NCBI GenBank assembly: GCA_002842205.1 | Contig: PHCI01000001.1 | Location: 124,001 to 188,000 of the forward strand | DNA length: 64,000 nucleotides | Direction: 5' to 3' | Origin: Betaproteobacteria bacterium HGW-Betaproteobacteria-3 | Lineage (GTDB): Bacteria; Pseudomonadota; Gammaproteobacteria; Burkholderiales; Burkholderiaceae_C | In this document: piece after piece, positions 7,423-15,895 of the stretch | Layout of the letters: the number at the start of each line of letters is the position of its first letter | Numbering within the stretch: the first letter of the stretch is position 1 | Notes under the pieces: generated by a model | Database searches by the model: none | Told to the model about the DNA's origin: nothing | Seen by the model: only the letters and a program-made list of their open reading frames with translations | Translations under genes and position numbers: made by a program

Positions 7423-8559
7423 TCAAAACCCCTGAATCGGCGGTGCCCCCACCTTCTGGGCGGCGGCCTGGATTTCGGCCCAGGTGGTGTCGTCGATGGC
7501 GATGCCCGCGCGGTGGCGGTGCGCCCGGGCTTGGCGTTCGGGCTCGCCGGCCAGGCGCACGGCGTCGTGGTCGGGCGCCACGGGGCCGGCCTGGAGCCAG
7601 TCGACAAACGCCGCCGCCTCCTGCTCGAACGTGGCCTGCGTGCCCAGCCGCGCCGGGTCGATGAGGATGGTGAGCATGCCGTTGAGCACGGCGCGGGCGG
7701 TGTCGGCGGGGCGGTGCCAGGTGCCGCCGCCGCTCAGGGCGCCGCCCAGCAGTTCGCAGGCCACGGCCAGGCCGTAACCCTTGTGTTCGCCAAAGGTCAG
7801 CAGCGCGCCAAACAGGCCCTGGGGCGGATGGGCCCCGCCGCCAGCGCCTTTTTCGCCGCTGCCGCTGCCGTCGCCTGGGCCTTGGCCACCGTCTTGCGGC
7901 ACCACCACCACGCCGGGGTCGGTGGTGGGGCGGCCCTGCGGGTCGATCAGGTAGCCGGGCGCCACGCGCCGCCCTTCGTTGTGGGCCACGCGCATCTTGC
8001 CCTGCGCCACGCGGCTGGTGGCGAAGTCCAGAATGAACGGCTCGCGGCCCTTGAGCGGCACGCCGATGCAGCACGGGTTGGTGCCAAAGCGGCCGTCGGC
8101 GCCGCCCCAGGCCGCCACCACGGGGCGCGACAGCACGTTCACAAAGTGCAGCGCCACCAGCCCCTGCGCCACCGCCATCTCGGCAAAGTGGCCGATGCGC
8201 CCCAGGTGGTGCGCGTGGCCCAGTGTCATGATGCAGCTGCCGTGCGCCCGGGCGCGCTCGATGCCCAGTTGCATGGCCTGTTCGCCCACCACCTGGCCGT
8301 AGCCGCGCTGGCCGTCCAGCGCGAGCAGGGTGCCGCTGTCCAGCGTCACGCGCACCGCGGTGTTGGGCTGGAGGCCGCCTTCGCGCACCGCGTCCACATA
8401 GCGCGGCACCATGCCCACGCCGTGCGAGTCGTGGCCGCTCAGGTTGGCCAGCACCAGGTTGGCGGCCACCGTGGCGGCCTCCGCGGGTGCGCTGCCAGAC
8501 GCTTCCAAAATATGAGCAATGTAAGACCGAAGGGCGGGGGCTTGAAGCAGTTTTGACAT
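7423..8559 (-). CDS. Ldh2/malate-lactate dehydrogenase-family oxidoreductase
   Basis: A 378-residue NAD(P)-dependent 2-hydroxyacid dehydrogenase of the LDH2/MDH2 (YlbC/ComC-like) fold. Family marks are SHGVGMVPRYVDAVREG (about 49-65), HAHHLGRIGHFAEMA, FGTNPCCIGVP, ILDFATSRVAQGK and HKGYGLAVACELLGGALSGG. A Gly-rich insert (GGQGPGDGSGSGEKGAGGGA, about residues 235-254) is unusual. The neighbouring dehydratase, SDRs and FAH hydrolase imply a role on a sugar-derived 2-keto/2-hydroxy acid. The gene is downstream of and co-oriented with the UxaA-type dehydratase, 105 bp away. Exact substrate unknown. Confidence 0.82.
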   Translation of the reverse strand: MSKLLQAPALRSYIAHILEASGSAPAEAATVAANLVLANLSGHDSHGVGMVPRYVDAVREGGLQPNTAVRVTLDSGTLLALDGQRGYGQVVGEQAMQLGIERARAHGSCIMTLGHAHHLGRIGHFAEMAVAQGLVALHFVNVLSRPVVAAWGGADGRFGTNPCCIGVPLKGREPFILDFATSRVAQGKMRVAHNEGRRVAPGYLIDPQGRPTTDPGVVVVPQDGGQGPGDGSGSGEKGAGGGAHPPQGLFGALLTFGEHKGYGLAVACELLGGALSGGGTWHRPADTARAVLNGMLTILIDPARLGTQATFEQEAAAFVDWLQAGPVAPDHDAVRLAGEPERQARAHRHRAGIAIDDTTWAEIQAAAQKVGAPPIQGF

Positions 8560-8664
8560 TGAAATTCCAAAAAAACCTGGTGGAGGATGGAACGCAGAGA
8601 CGGGCCCCATGGTGTAGCGGGCGCGCCGATATCGGTGGGCGCAGCAGCCAGAGGCCCGGTCTCT

Positions 8665-10191
8665 TTACATGACGGCGCCGACCTGCCAGGGCACAAACTC
8701 GTTCTGGCCGTAGCCGTGGCGCTCGCTCTTGCTGGCATTGCCGGAGGCGGTGGCCAGCACCATTTCGAAGATGCGCTGGCCCATTTCGGCCACCGAGCAA
8801 CTGCCGTCGATGATTTCGCCGCAATTGATGTCCATGTCGTCCTCCTGCCTGCGCCACAGGTTGGAGTTGGTGGCCAGCTTCAGTGAAGGCGACGGCGCGC
8901 AGCCGTAGGCGCTGCCGCGCCCGGTGGTGAAGCAGATGAGGTTGGCGCCGCCCGCCACCTGGCCGGTGGCGCTGACCGGGTCGTAGCCGGGCGTGTCCAT
9001 GTAGACGAAGCCGCGCGCGGTCACCGGTTCGGCGTATTCGTACACCGCCTGCAGGTTGCGGGTGCCGCCCTTGGCCACGGCGCCCAATGACTTTTCAAGA
9101 ATGGTGGTCAGGCCGCCGGCCTTGTTGCCGGGCGAGGGGTTGTTGTTCATCTCACCGTCGTTGATCTGCGTGTAGTGCTCCCACCATCGGATGCGGGCGA
9201 TCAGTTTTTCGGCCACCTCGGGGCGCACGGCGCGGCGCGTCAGCAGGTGTTCGGCGCCATAGATTTCGGGCGTTTCCGACAGAATGGCGCTGCCGCCATG
9301 CGCCACCAGCAAATCCACCGCCGCGCCCAGTGCCGGGTTGGCGCTGATGCCCGAGTAGCCGTCGGAGCCACCGCACTGCAGGCCGAGGGTGATGTGCTCG
9401 GCGCTGCACGGCTCGCGCTTCACGGCGTTGGCGCGCGGCAGCATGTCTTTCACCAGGGCAATGCCCTTGGCCACGGTCTTGGCCGTGCCGCCGGTGTCCT
9501 GGATGTTGAAGACCTTGAGCGTGTCGCCCTCGCGCAGGCGGCTGTGCGCCAGCCAGGCGTTGATCTGGTTGGCCTCGCAGCCCAGGCCCACCACCAGCAC
9601 GCCCCAGAAGTTGGCGTGGGTGGCGTAGCCGGCCAGGGTGCGCTGCAAAATCTGAAGGCCCACGCCGTCGGTGTCCATGCCGCAGCCGGTGCCGTGCGTG
9701 AGCGCCACCACGCCGTCCACCTGGGGAAATTCGGCCAGCGCCGCCGGGTGGTTCTGGCGCGAAAAGTGGTCGGCAATGGCCCGCGCGGCCGTGGCCGAGC
9801 AGTTGACGCTGGAGAGGATGCCGATGTAGTTGCGCGTGGCCACGCGGCCGTCTTCGCGCCGGATGCCCAGGAAGCTGGCGTGCTGGCGCGGCGGTTCGGG
9901 CTGCACGTCGGCGCCGATGGCGTAGTCGCGTGCGAAGTCGCCCTTGTTCGGCCCCATGTCGAGGTTGTGGGTGTGGACGTGTTCGCCCGCCGCAATGGCC
10001 TGGCTGGCAAACCCGATGATCTGGTTGTAGCGCCGAACCGGCGCGCCGGCGGCGATGGCGCGGGCGGCGATCTTGTGGCCGGGCGGGATCAGCCCGCGCA
10101 CGGCGAGGCCTTCGACGCTGCTGCCGCCGAGCAGCTGGGTGCGTGCGATCAGCACGTCGTCCTGGGGGTGGAGCCGGATGAAGGGGTTCAT
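8665..10191 (-). CDS. UxaA/GarD-family sugar-acid dehydratase
   Basis: A 508-residue fused enzyme of the altronate/galactarate dehydratase family. An N-terminal SAF domain (MNPFIRLHPQDDVLIARTQL to about residue 95) precedes the catalytic domain. Conserved blocks are RVATRNYIGILSSVNCSAT, ALTHGTGCGMD, VVGLGCEANQI, LQCGGSDGYSGISANPALG, SETPEIYGAEHLL and TGRGSAYGCAPSPSLKLATN. Iron-dependent members dehydrate altronate, galactarate, D-arabinonate or L-fuconate-type acids. Divergent SDR and FAH-type genes point to L-fuconate, L-rhamnonate or a similar acid. ATG 10191 starts right at the SAF domain. Confidence 0.87.
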   Translation of the reverse strand: MNPFIRLHPQDDVLIARTQLLGGSSVEGLAVRGLIPPGHKIAARAIAAGAPVRRYNQIIGFASQAIAAGEHVHTHNLDMGPNKGDFARDYAIGADVQPEPPRQHASFLGIRREDGRVATRNYIGILSSVNCSATAARAIADHFSRQNHPAALAEFPQVDGVVALTHGTGCGMDTDGVGLQILQRTLAGYATHANFWGVLVVGLGCEANQINAWLAHSRLREGDTLKVFNIQDTGGTAKTVAKGIALVKDMLPRANAVKREPCSAEHITLGLQCGGSDGYSGISANPALGAAVDLLVAHGGSAILSETPEIYGAEHLLTRRAVRPEVAEKLIARIRWWEHYTQINDGEMNNNPSPGNKAGGLTTILEKSLGAVAKGGTRNLQAVYEYAEPVTARGFVYMDTPGYDPVSATGQVAGGANLICFTTGRGSAYGCAPSPSLKLATNSNLWRRQEDDMDINCGEIIDGSCSVAEMGQRIFEMVLATASGNASKSERHGYGQNEFVPWQVGAVM

Positions 10192-10351
10192 GGTGTGCAG
10201 TGGGGCTGGCCGGTGGATCGGGCGCCTGCGGCCCGGCGCATTCATAATCCCATGCAGTGTGCTGGCACCGCATCCGGCCTGACCCTTGGGGGAAACCCGC
10301 AACGGCGCAAGGCGGGTGGGGGGGTGGCTGGCACGGCACCAAGGAGACCGG

Positions 10352-11086
10352 ATGAGACTCTCGGGAAAAGTGGCGCTGGTCACGGCGGCGGGGCAGGGCA
10401 TTGGCAACGCCAGCGCGCGCGCCCTGGCGGCCGAAGGCGCGCAGGTGTGGGCCACCGACGTCAACGTGCAGTTGCTCGAGTCGCTGGCCGGGGTGCCCAA
10501 CATCACCACGCGGGCGCTCAATGTGCTCGACAAGGACGCGGTGCAGAAAACCGTGGCCGAGCTGCCCGCGCTGCACGTGCTGTTCAACTGCGCGGGCGTG
10601 GTGCACAACGGCACGGCGCTGCAGGCCACCGACGACGAACTGGCGTTTGCCTTTCACCTCAACGTGCGCGCGCAGTTCTGGACGATCCAGGCCGCACTGC
10701 CGCGCATGATTGCCGCGGGCGGCGGCAGCATCATCAACATGGCCAGCGTGTGCGGCAGTATCAAGGGCCTGCCCAACCGCTTCATCTACGGCACCACCAA
10801 GGCCGCGGTGATCGGGCTGACCAAGAGCGTGGCGGCCGACTACGTGGGCCACGGCATCCGCTGCAATGCGGTCTGCCCCGGCACGGTGGACACGCCTTCG
10901 CTGCAGGACCGCATCAACGCCAACGCCGACCCGGTGGAGGCGCGCAAGCAGTTTATTTCGCGCCAGCCCATGGGGCGCCTGGCGCAGGCGCAAGAGATCG
11001 CGCCGCTGGTGGTGTTTCTGTCCAGCGACGAGTCGGCTTTTGTCACCGGACAGGCCTATGCAGTGGACGGAGGCATCACGATATGA
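10352..11086 (+). CDS. SDR oxidoreductase, probable 2-keto-3-deoxy-L-fuconate/rhamnonate dehydrogenase
   Basis: A 244-residue classical SDR. It has the cofactor motif TAAGQGIG (about residues 10-17), NCAGVVHNG, SVCGSIKG and the catalytic YGTTK (Tyr-x3-Lys, about 150-154). The sequence resembles the DHRS6-like group that includes 2-keto-3-deoxy-L-fuconate 4-dehydrogenase, which makes the 2,4-diketo acid cleaved by an FAH-family hydrolase such as the one downstream. A strong ribosome site (AAGGAGAC) sits before ATG 10352. It overlaps the next SDR by four bases (ATGA). Substrate assignment is inference from context. Confidence 0.8.
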   Translation: MRLSGKVALVTAAGQGIGNASARALAAEGAQVWATDVNVQLLESLAGVPNITTRALNVLDKDAVQKTVAELPALHVLFNCAGVVHNGTALQATDDELAFAFHLNVRAQFWTIQAALPRMIAAGGGSIINMASVCGSIKGLPNRFIYGTTKAAVIGLTKSVAADYVGHGIRCNAVCPGTVDTPSLQDRINANADPVEARKQFISRQPMGRLAQAQEIAPLVVFLSSDESAFVTGQAYAVDGGITI

Positions 11087-11829
11087 ACCAGCTCGATCTG
11101 AACAACCGCCACGCCGTCGTCACCGGCGGCGCCTCGGGCATCGGCTTTGCCATCGCCCAGCGCATGGTGGCCTCGGGCGCCCGGGTCACCCTGTGGGACC
11201 TGGACCTCACGGCGCTGCAACTGGCCGTGGCGCAACTGGGGAGCGCGGCTTGCGCCGTGCAGGTGGACGTGTGCGCGCACACCTCGGTGCAGGCCGCGCT
11301 GCGCGAGACGCTGCAACGCCACCCCACGGTGGACGCGCTGGTCAATTCGGCCGGCATCACCGGGCCCAACGTCCGGCTGTGGGACTACCCGGTGGACGCC
11401 TGGGCCCGCGTGATGGAGGTCAACCTCAACGGACTGTTCCATTGCTGCCGCGAGATCGCCCCGCACATGCGCCAGCGCAACTACGGGCGCATCGTGAACA
11501 TCGCCTCGGTGGCCGGCAAGGAAGGCAACCCCAACGCCAGCGCCTACAGCGCCAGCAAGGCGGCCGTCATCGCGCTCACCAAGTCGCTGGGCAAGGAAAT
11601 GGCCGACACCGGCGTGGTGGTCAACTGCGTGACGCCGGCCGCCGTCAAGACCGCGATGTTTGACCAGATGACGCCCGAGCACATCCAGTTCATGCTGTCC
11701 AAAATCCCGATGGGGCGCTTTGGCCTGCCCGAAGAAATCGCCGCCATGGTCTGCTGGTTGTGCACCGAAGACGTGTCGTTCACCACCGGCGCCGTGTTCG
11801 ACCTGTCGGGCGGCCGGGCGACCTATTGA
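11083..11829 (+). CDS. SDR family oxidoreductase (second of the pair)
   Basis: A 248-residue SDR with TGGASGIGFA (about 13-22), NSAGITGPN, NIASVAGKEGNPNASAYSAS and the catalytic YSASK. Start ATG 11083 overlaps the upstream stop and has GGACGGAGG before it. It probably oxidises a sugar lactone precursor or a keto-deoxy acid in the same pathway. Similar SDRs act as L-fucose/L-rhamnose 1-dehydrogenase or gluconate 5-dehydrogenase. It is most similar in style to the KDF/KDR dehydrogenase clade, so the two SDRs may divide the steps between them. Confidence 0.82.
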   Translation: MNQLDLNNRHAVVTGGASGIGFAIAQRMVASGARVTLWDLDLTALQLAVAQLGSAACAVQVDVCAHTSVQAALRETLQRHPTVDALVNSAGITGPNVRLWDYPVDAWARVMEVNLNGLFHCCREIAPHMRQRNYGRIVNIASVAGKEGNPNASAYSASKAAVIALTKSLGKEMADTGVVVNCVTPAAVKTAMFDQMTPEHIQFMLSKIPMGRFGLPEEIAAMVCWLCTEDVSFTTGAVFDLSGGRATY

Positions 11830-11898
11830 CCGGCGAATGCCCGCCCCCGAAGCGGCCGTTGGCCGCCTCACCCTCCGACCCACGAAAGGAAAGAACCC

Positions 11899-12747
11899 AT
11901 GAAACTCGTTCGCTATGGCAACCCGGGCAAGGAAAAGCCCGGCCTGATCGACGCCGACGGCCAGCTGCGCGACCTCTCGGCAGTGGTGCCCGACATCGGT
12001 CCCGCGCAGCTGGGCGACGCCGCGCTGGCCAAATTGCGCAAACTCAAGGCCGACCAGCTGCCGCGGGTGCGCGGCACGCCACGCATGGGCTGCCCGGTGG
12101 CGCAGGTGGGCAAGTTCGTGGCGATCGGGCTGAACTACTCGGACCACGCGGCCGAATCCGGCATGCCCATCCCGAAAGAGCCGGTGGTGTTCATGAAGGC
12201 CACCAGCTGCATCCAGGGCCCGAACGACCCGGTCATGCTGCCCAAGGGCTCGGTCAAGACCGACTGGGAGGTCGAGCTGGGCATCGTCATCGGCACCCGC
12301 GCGCGCTATGTTTCGCAAAAAGAGGCGCTGGATTTCGTGGCCGGCTACTGCACCATCAACGACGTGAGCGAGCGCGAGTTCCAGCTCGAGCGCGGCCCGC
12401 AGTGGGACAAGGGCAAGGGCTGCGACACCTTTGGCCCGATCGGCCCCTGGCTGGTCACGCGTGACGAAATCGCCAACCCGCACAAGCTGGCCATGTGGCT
12501 CGACGTGAACGGCAAGCGCATGCAGACGGGCAACACCAAGACCATGATCTTCGGCGTGGCCAAGCTGGTCAGCTACCTCAGCACCTTCATGACGCTGCTG
12601 CCCGGCGACATCATCACCACCGGCACGCCGCCGGGTGTGGGGCTGGGCATGAAGCCGCCGGTTTACCTGAAAAAGGGCGACCTCATGACGCTGGGCATCG
12701 AAGGCCTGGGCGAGCAGCGCCAGGCAGTGGTGCCGTTCAAGCGTTGA
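11899..12747 (+). CDS. FAH-family hydrolase, probable 2,4-diketo-3-deoxy-L-fuconate/rhamnonate hydrolase
   Basis: A 282-residue fumarylacetoacetate hydrolase-family protein. The N-terminal part is MKLVRYGNPGKEKPGLIDAD. The catalytic core has GLNYSDHAAESGMPIPKEPV, VKTDWEVELGIVIG (metal-binding Glu residues), FGPIGPWLVTRDE and TTGTPPGVGLGMKPP. Members cleave C-C bonds in beta-diketo acids; in L-fucose/L-rhamnose oxidation the products are pyruvate and lactate. It ends the operon and is followed by a hairpin. Ureidoglycolate-lyase-type annotation is common for this subfamily but the context does not support ureide metabolism. Confidence 0.85.
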   Translation: MKLVRYGNPGKEKPGLIDADGQLRDLSAVVPDIGPAQLGDAALAKLRKLKADQLPRVRGTPRMGCPVAQVGKFVAIGLNYSDHAAESGMPIPKEPVVFMKATSCIQGPNDPVMLPKGSVKTDWEVELGIVIGTRARYVSQKEALDFVAGYCTINDVSEREFQLERGPQWDKGKGCDTFGPIGPWLVTRDEIANPHKLAMWLDVNGKRMQTGNTKTMIFGVAKLVSYLSTFMTLLPGDIITTGTPPGVGLGMKPPVYLKKGDLMTLGIEGLGEQRQAVVPFKR

Positions 12748-12753
12748 AAAAAC

Positions 12754-12769
12754 CACGGGTTTACCCGTG
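12754..12769 (+). terminator. Hairpin after the FAH hydrolase gene
   Basis: CACGGGT and ACCCGTG form a 7-bp stem with a two-base loop, preceded by a run of A and followed by only a short T tract (TTTA). It is a plausible weak or bidirectional terminator seven bases after the stop. Confidence 0.5.
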
Positions 12770-12809
12770 TTTACCCTAGTGACGGCGCTCTAGAAAGCCC
12801 ACAAGGTGG

Positions 12810-12849
12810 TTGACGGGGGATGAATTCCTGCAAAATAGAACGATCGTTC
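12810..12849 (+). promoter_or_regulatory. Promoter and palindromic operator of the TetR-led beta-oxidation operon
   Basis: TTGACG (12810-12815) lies 16 bp upstream of an extended -10 TGCAAAATA (12829-12837). A perfect 12-bp palindrome GAACGATCGTTC (12838-12849) follows directly, where a bound repressor would block RNA polymerase. It lies 12 bp before the TetR start codon, which suggests autorepression relieved by an acyl-CoA-type ligand. Confidence 0.65.
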
Positions 12850-12861
12850 GTTTTATTTGAC

Positions 12862-13602
12862 ATGACATCCCCCACTGCCACCGAACCGCCCCACCGTGCC
12901 ACGCCCGCGTTGCGCGAGGGCCGCGTGTTGCACAAGGGCCAGCAGACCAAGGCCGCCATCGTGGACGCCGCGCTGGGTCTGGCCACGCAGATCGGGCTGG
13001 AAGGCCTGTCCATCGGGGCGCTGGCCGAAGTCACGCAGATGAGCAAGTCGGGCGTGTTTGCCCACTTTGGCTCGCGCGAAGAGCTGCAGATTTCCGTCAT
13101 CCGCGAATACCACCGCCGGTTCGAGGAAGAGGTGTTCTACCCGGCCCTGAGCGCCGAACGGGGCCTGCCGCGCCTGCGCGCCATGTTTGCCAACTGGATG
13201 CAGCGCACCTCGGTGGAAATCGACTCGGGCTGCATCTACATCAGTGGTGCCGTCGAGTTTGACGACCGGCCCGGCCCCGTGCGCGACGCGCTGGCCAGCT
13301 CGGTCATGACCTGGCACACCGCGCTGCGCCGCACCATCATCATGGCCCGTGAGTTGGGGCATCTGCGGGCCGATGTCGAGGAAGAGCAGATGCTGTTCGA
13401 GATCCACGGCCTGATCCTCGCGCTGCATTACGAGGCCCGCTTTCTCAAGAACCCCGGCTCCATCACGCGGGCCAGCACCGGTTTTGACCACATCCTTGCC
13501 CGTTACGGGCAAGGCCCCTTCGCCGCCCCGGCACCGCGCCCACCCGCTTCGGGTGGGCGCGGTGCCAGGGCCAGAAAATCCATCCAGCGCATCAAGGAGT
13601 AA
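12862..13602 (+). CDS. TetR-family regulator of the fatty-acid operon
   Basis: A 246-residue TetR regulator. The HTH spans about residues 30-75 (KAAIVDAALGLATQIGLEGL, LAEVTQMSKSGVFAHFGSRE) and the ligand domain ends near EARFLKNPGSITRASTGFD. The last 30 residues are low-complexity (PAPRPPASGGRGARARK) and encoded by a long palindrome. It sits just downstream of a palindromic operator and six bases upstream of the acyl-CoA dehydrogenase gene, so it probably controls this degradation operon. ATG 12862 was chosen; the in-frame ATG at 12820 lies upstream of the promoter/operator. Confidence 0.88.
   Translation: MTSPTATEPPHRATPALREGRVLHKGQQTKAAIVDAALGLATQIGLEGLSIGALAEVTQMSKSGVFAHFGSREELQISVIREYHRRFEEEVFYPALSAERGLPRLRAMFANWMQRTSVEIDSGCIYISGAVEFDDRPGPVRDALASSVMTWHTALRRTIIMARELGHLRADVEEEQMLFEIHGLILALHYEARFLKNPGSITRASTGFDHILARYGQGPFAAPAPRPPASGGRGARARKSIQRIKE
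13530..13566. repeat. Perfect 17-bp inverted repeat inside the 3' end of the TetR gene
   Basis: Arms 13530-13546 and 13550-13566 are exactly complementary, with a 3-nt loop (CTT). There is no T tract. It lies 42 bases before the acyl-CoA dehydrogenase ATG and resembles a captured intergenic palindrome. On RNA it would fold very stably and could lower read-through or protect the downstream message. Confidence 0.85.
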
Positions 13603-13607
13603 CCACC

Positions 13608-15404
<1,797 letters not shown>

Positions 15405-15428
15405 TATTTTTTAAGTGTTTTAGCGAGT

Positions 15429-15459
15429 TAGCCCCCATGAAACGGTCATTGTTTGCTAT
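15429..15459 (+). repeat. Diverged dispersed repeat that contains the DUF2147 start codon
   Basis: This 31-bp stretch begins TAGCCCCCATGAAACGG and ends GTTTGCTAT. It aligns with the 50532-50562 copy at 25 of 31 positions. Within it, the ATG at 15437 opens the next gene and the repeat encodes its first residues. Confidence 0.6.
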
Positions 15460-15871
15460 CTTTTTGATTTCTTTGAGTGCCGCCGCCGTGGCCCAGATGT
15501 CGCCCGTGGGCACCTGGCACACCTATGGCGAGAAGACCAAGGAGCTCAAGTCCGAGATCGTCATTTCGGAAGCGGGCGGCGTCCTGGTGGGGCGCATCAG
15601 CAAACTCTTGCGCAAAAACGCCAAGCTCGACGCCGTGTGCGACGAATGCACCGACGACCGCAAGGACAAACCCGTCGTCGGGCTGGAGATCATCCGTGGG
15701 GCCAAAAAAGCCGACGACAAGGACGTCTGGGAGGGCGGCAAGATCCTCGACCCCGAAAACGGCAAGACCTATTCCCTGCGCATGACGCCCATCGAGGGCG
15801 GCAGCAAGCTCGAAGTGCGTGGCTCGATCGGCCCGTTTGGGCGCACCCAGACCTGGGTTCGCAAGCCATGA
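15437..15871 (+). CDS. DUF2147 family exported protein
   Basis: A 144-residue secreted protein. Its signal peptide MKRSLFAIFLISLSAAAVAQ is followed by the DUF2147 domain (PVGTWHTYGEKTKELKSEIV, GRISKLLRKNAKLDAVCDEC, IIRGAKKADDKDVWEGGKIL, GPFGRTQTWVR). DUF2147 proteins are small periplasmic beta-barrels of unproven function that often accompany fatty-acid or lipid genes. It is embedded between acyl-CoA dehydrogenase and the FadN-type gene on the same strand. The start codon and first signal-peptide codons lie in a copy of a dispersed repeat. Confidence 0.87.
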   Translation: MKRSLFAIFLISLSAAAVAQMSPVGTWHTYGEKTKELKSEIVISEAGGVLVGRISKLLRKNAKLDAVCDECTDDRKDKPVVGLEIIRGAKKADDKDVWEGGKILDPENGKTYSLRMTPIEGGSKLEVRGSIGPFGRTQTWVRKP

Positions 15872-15895
15872 AGCCCATCAACCGGAAGTAAACGT

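Noticed and set aside
9152-11829. Very long open frames on both strands in the sugar-acid cluster
   Set aside because: GC-rich shadow frames of the UxaA-type and SDR genes; only the annotated frames contain family motifs.
12754-12769. Strong intrinsic terminator after the FAH gene
   Set aside because: The stem is only 7 bp with a tiny loop and no real T tract; kept only as a weak candidate.
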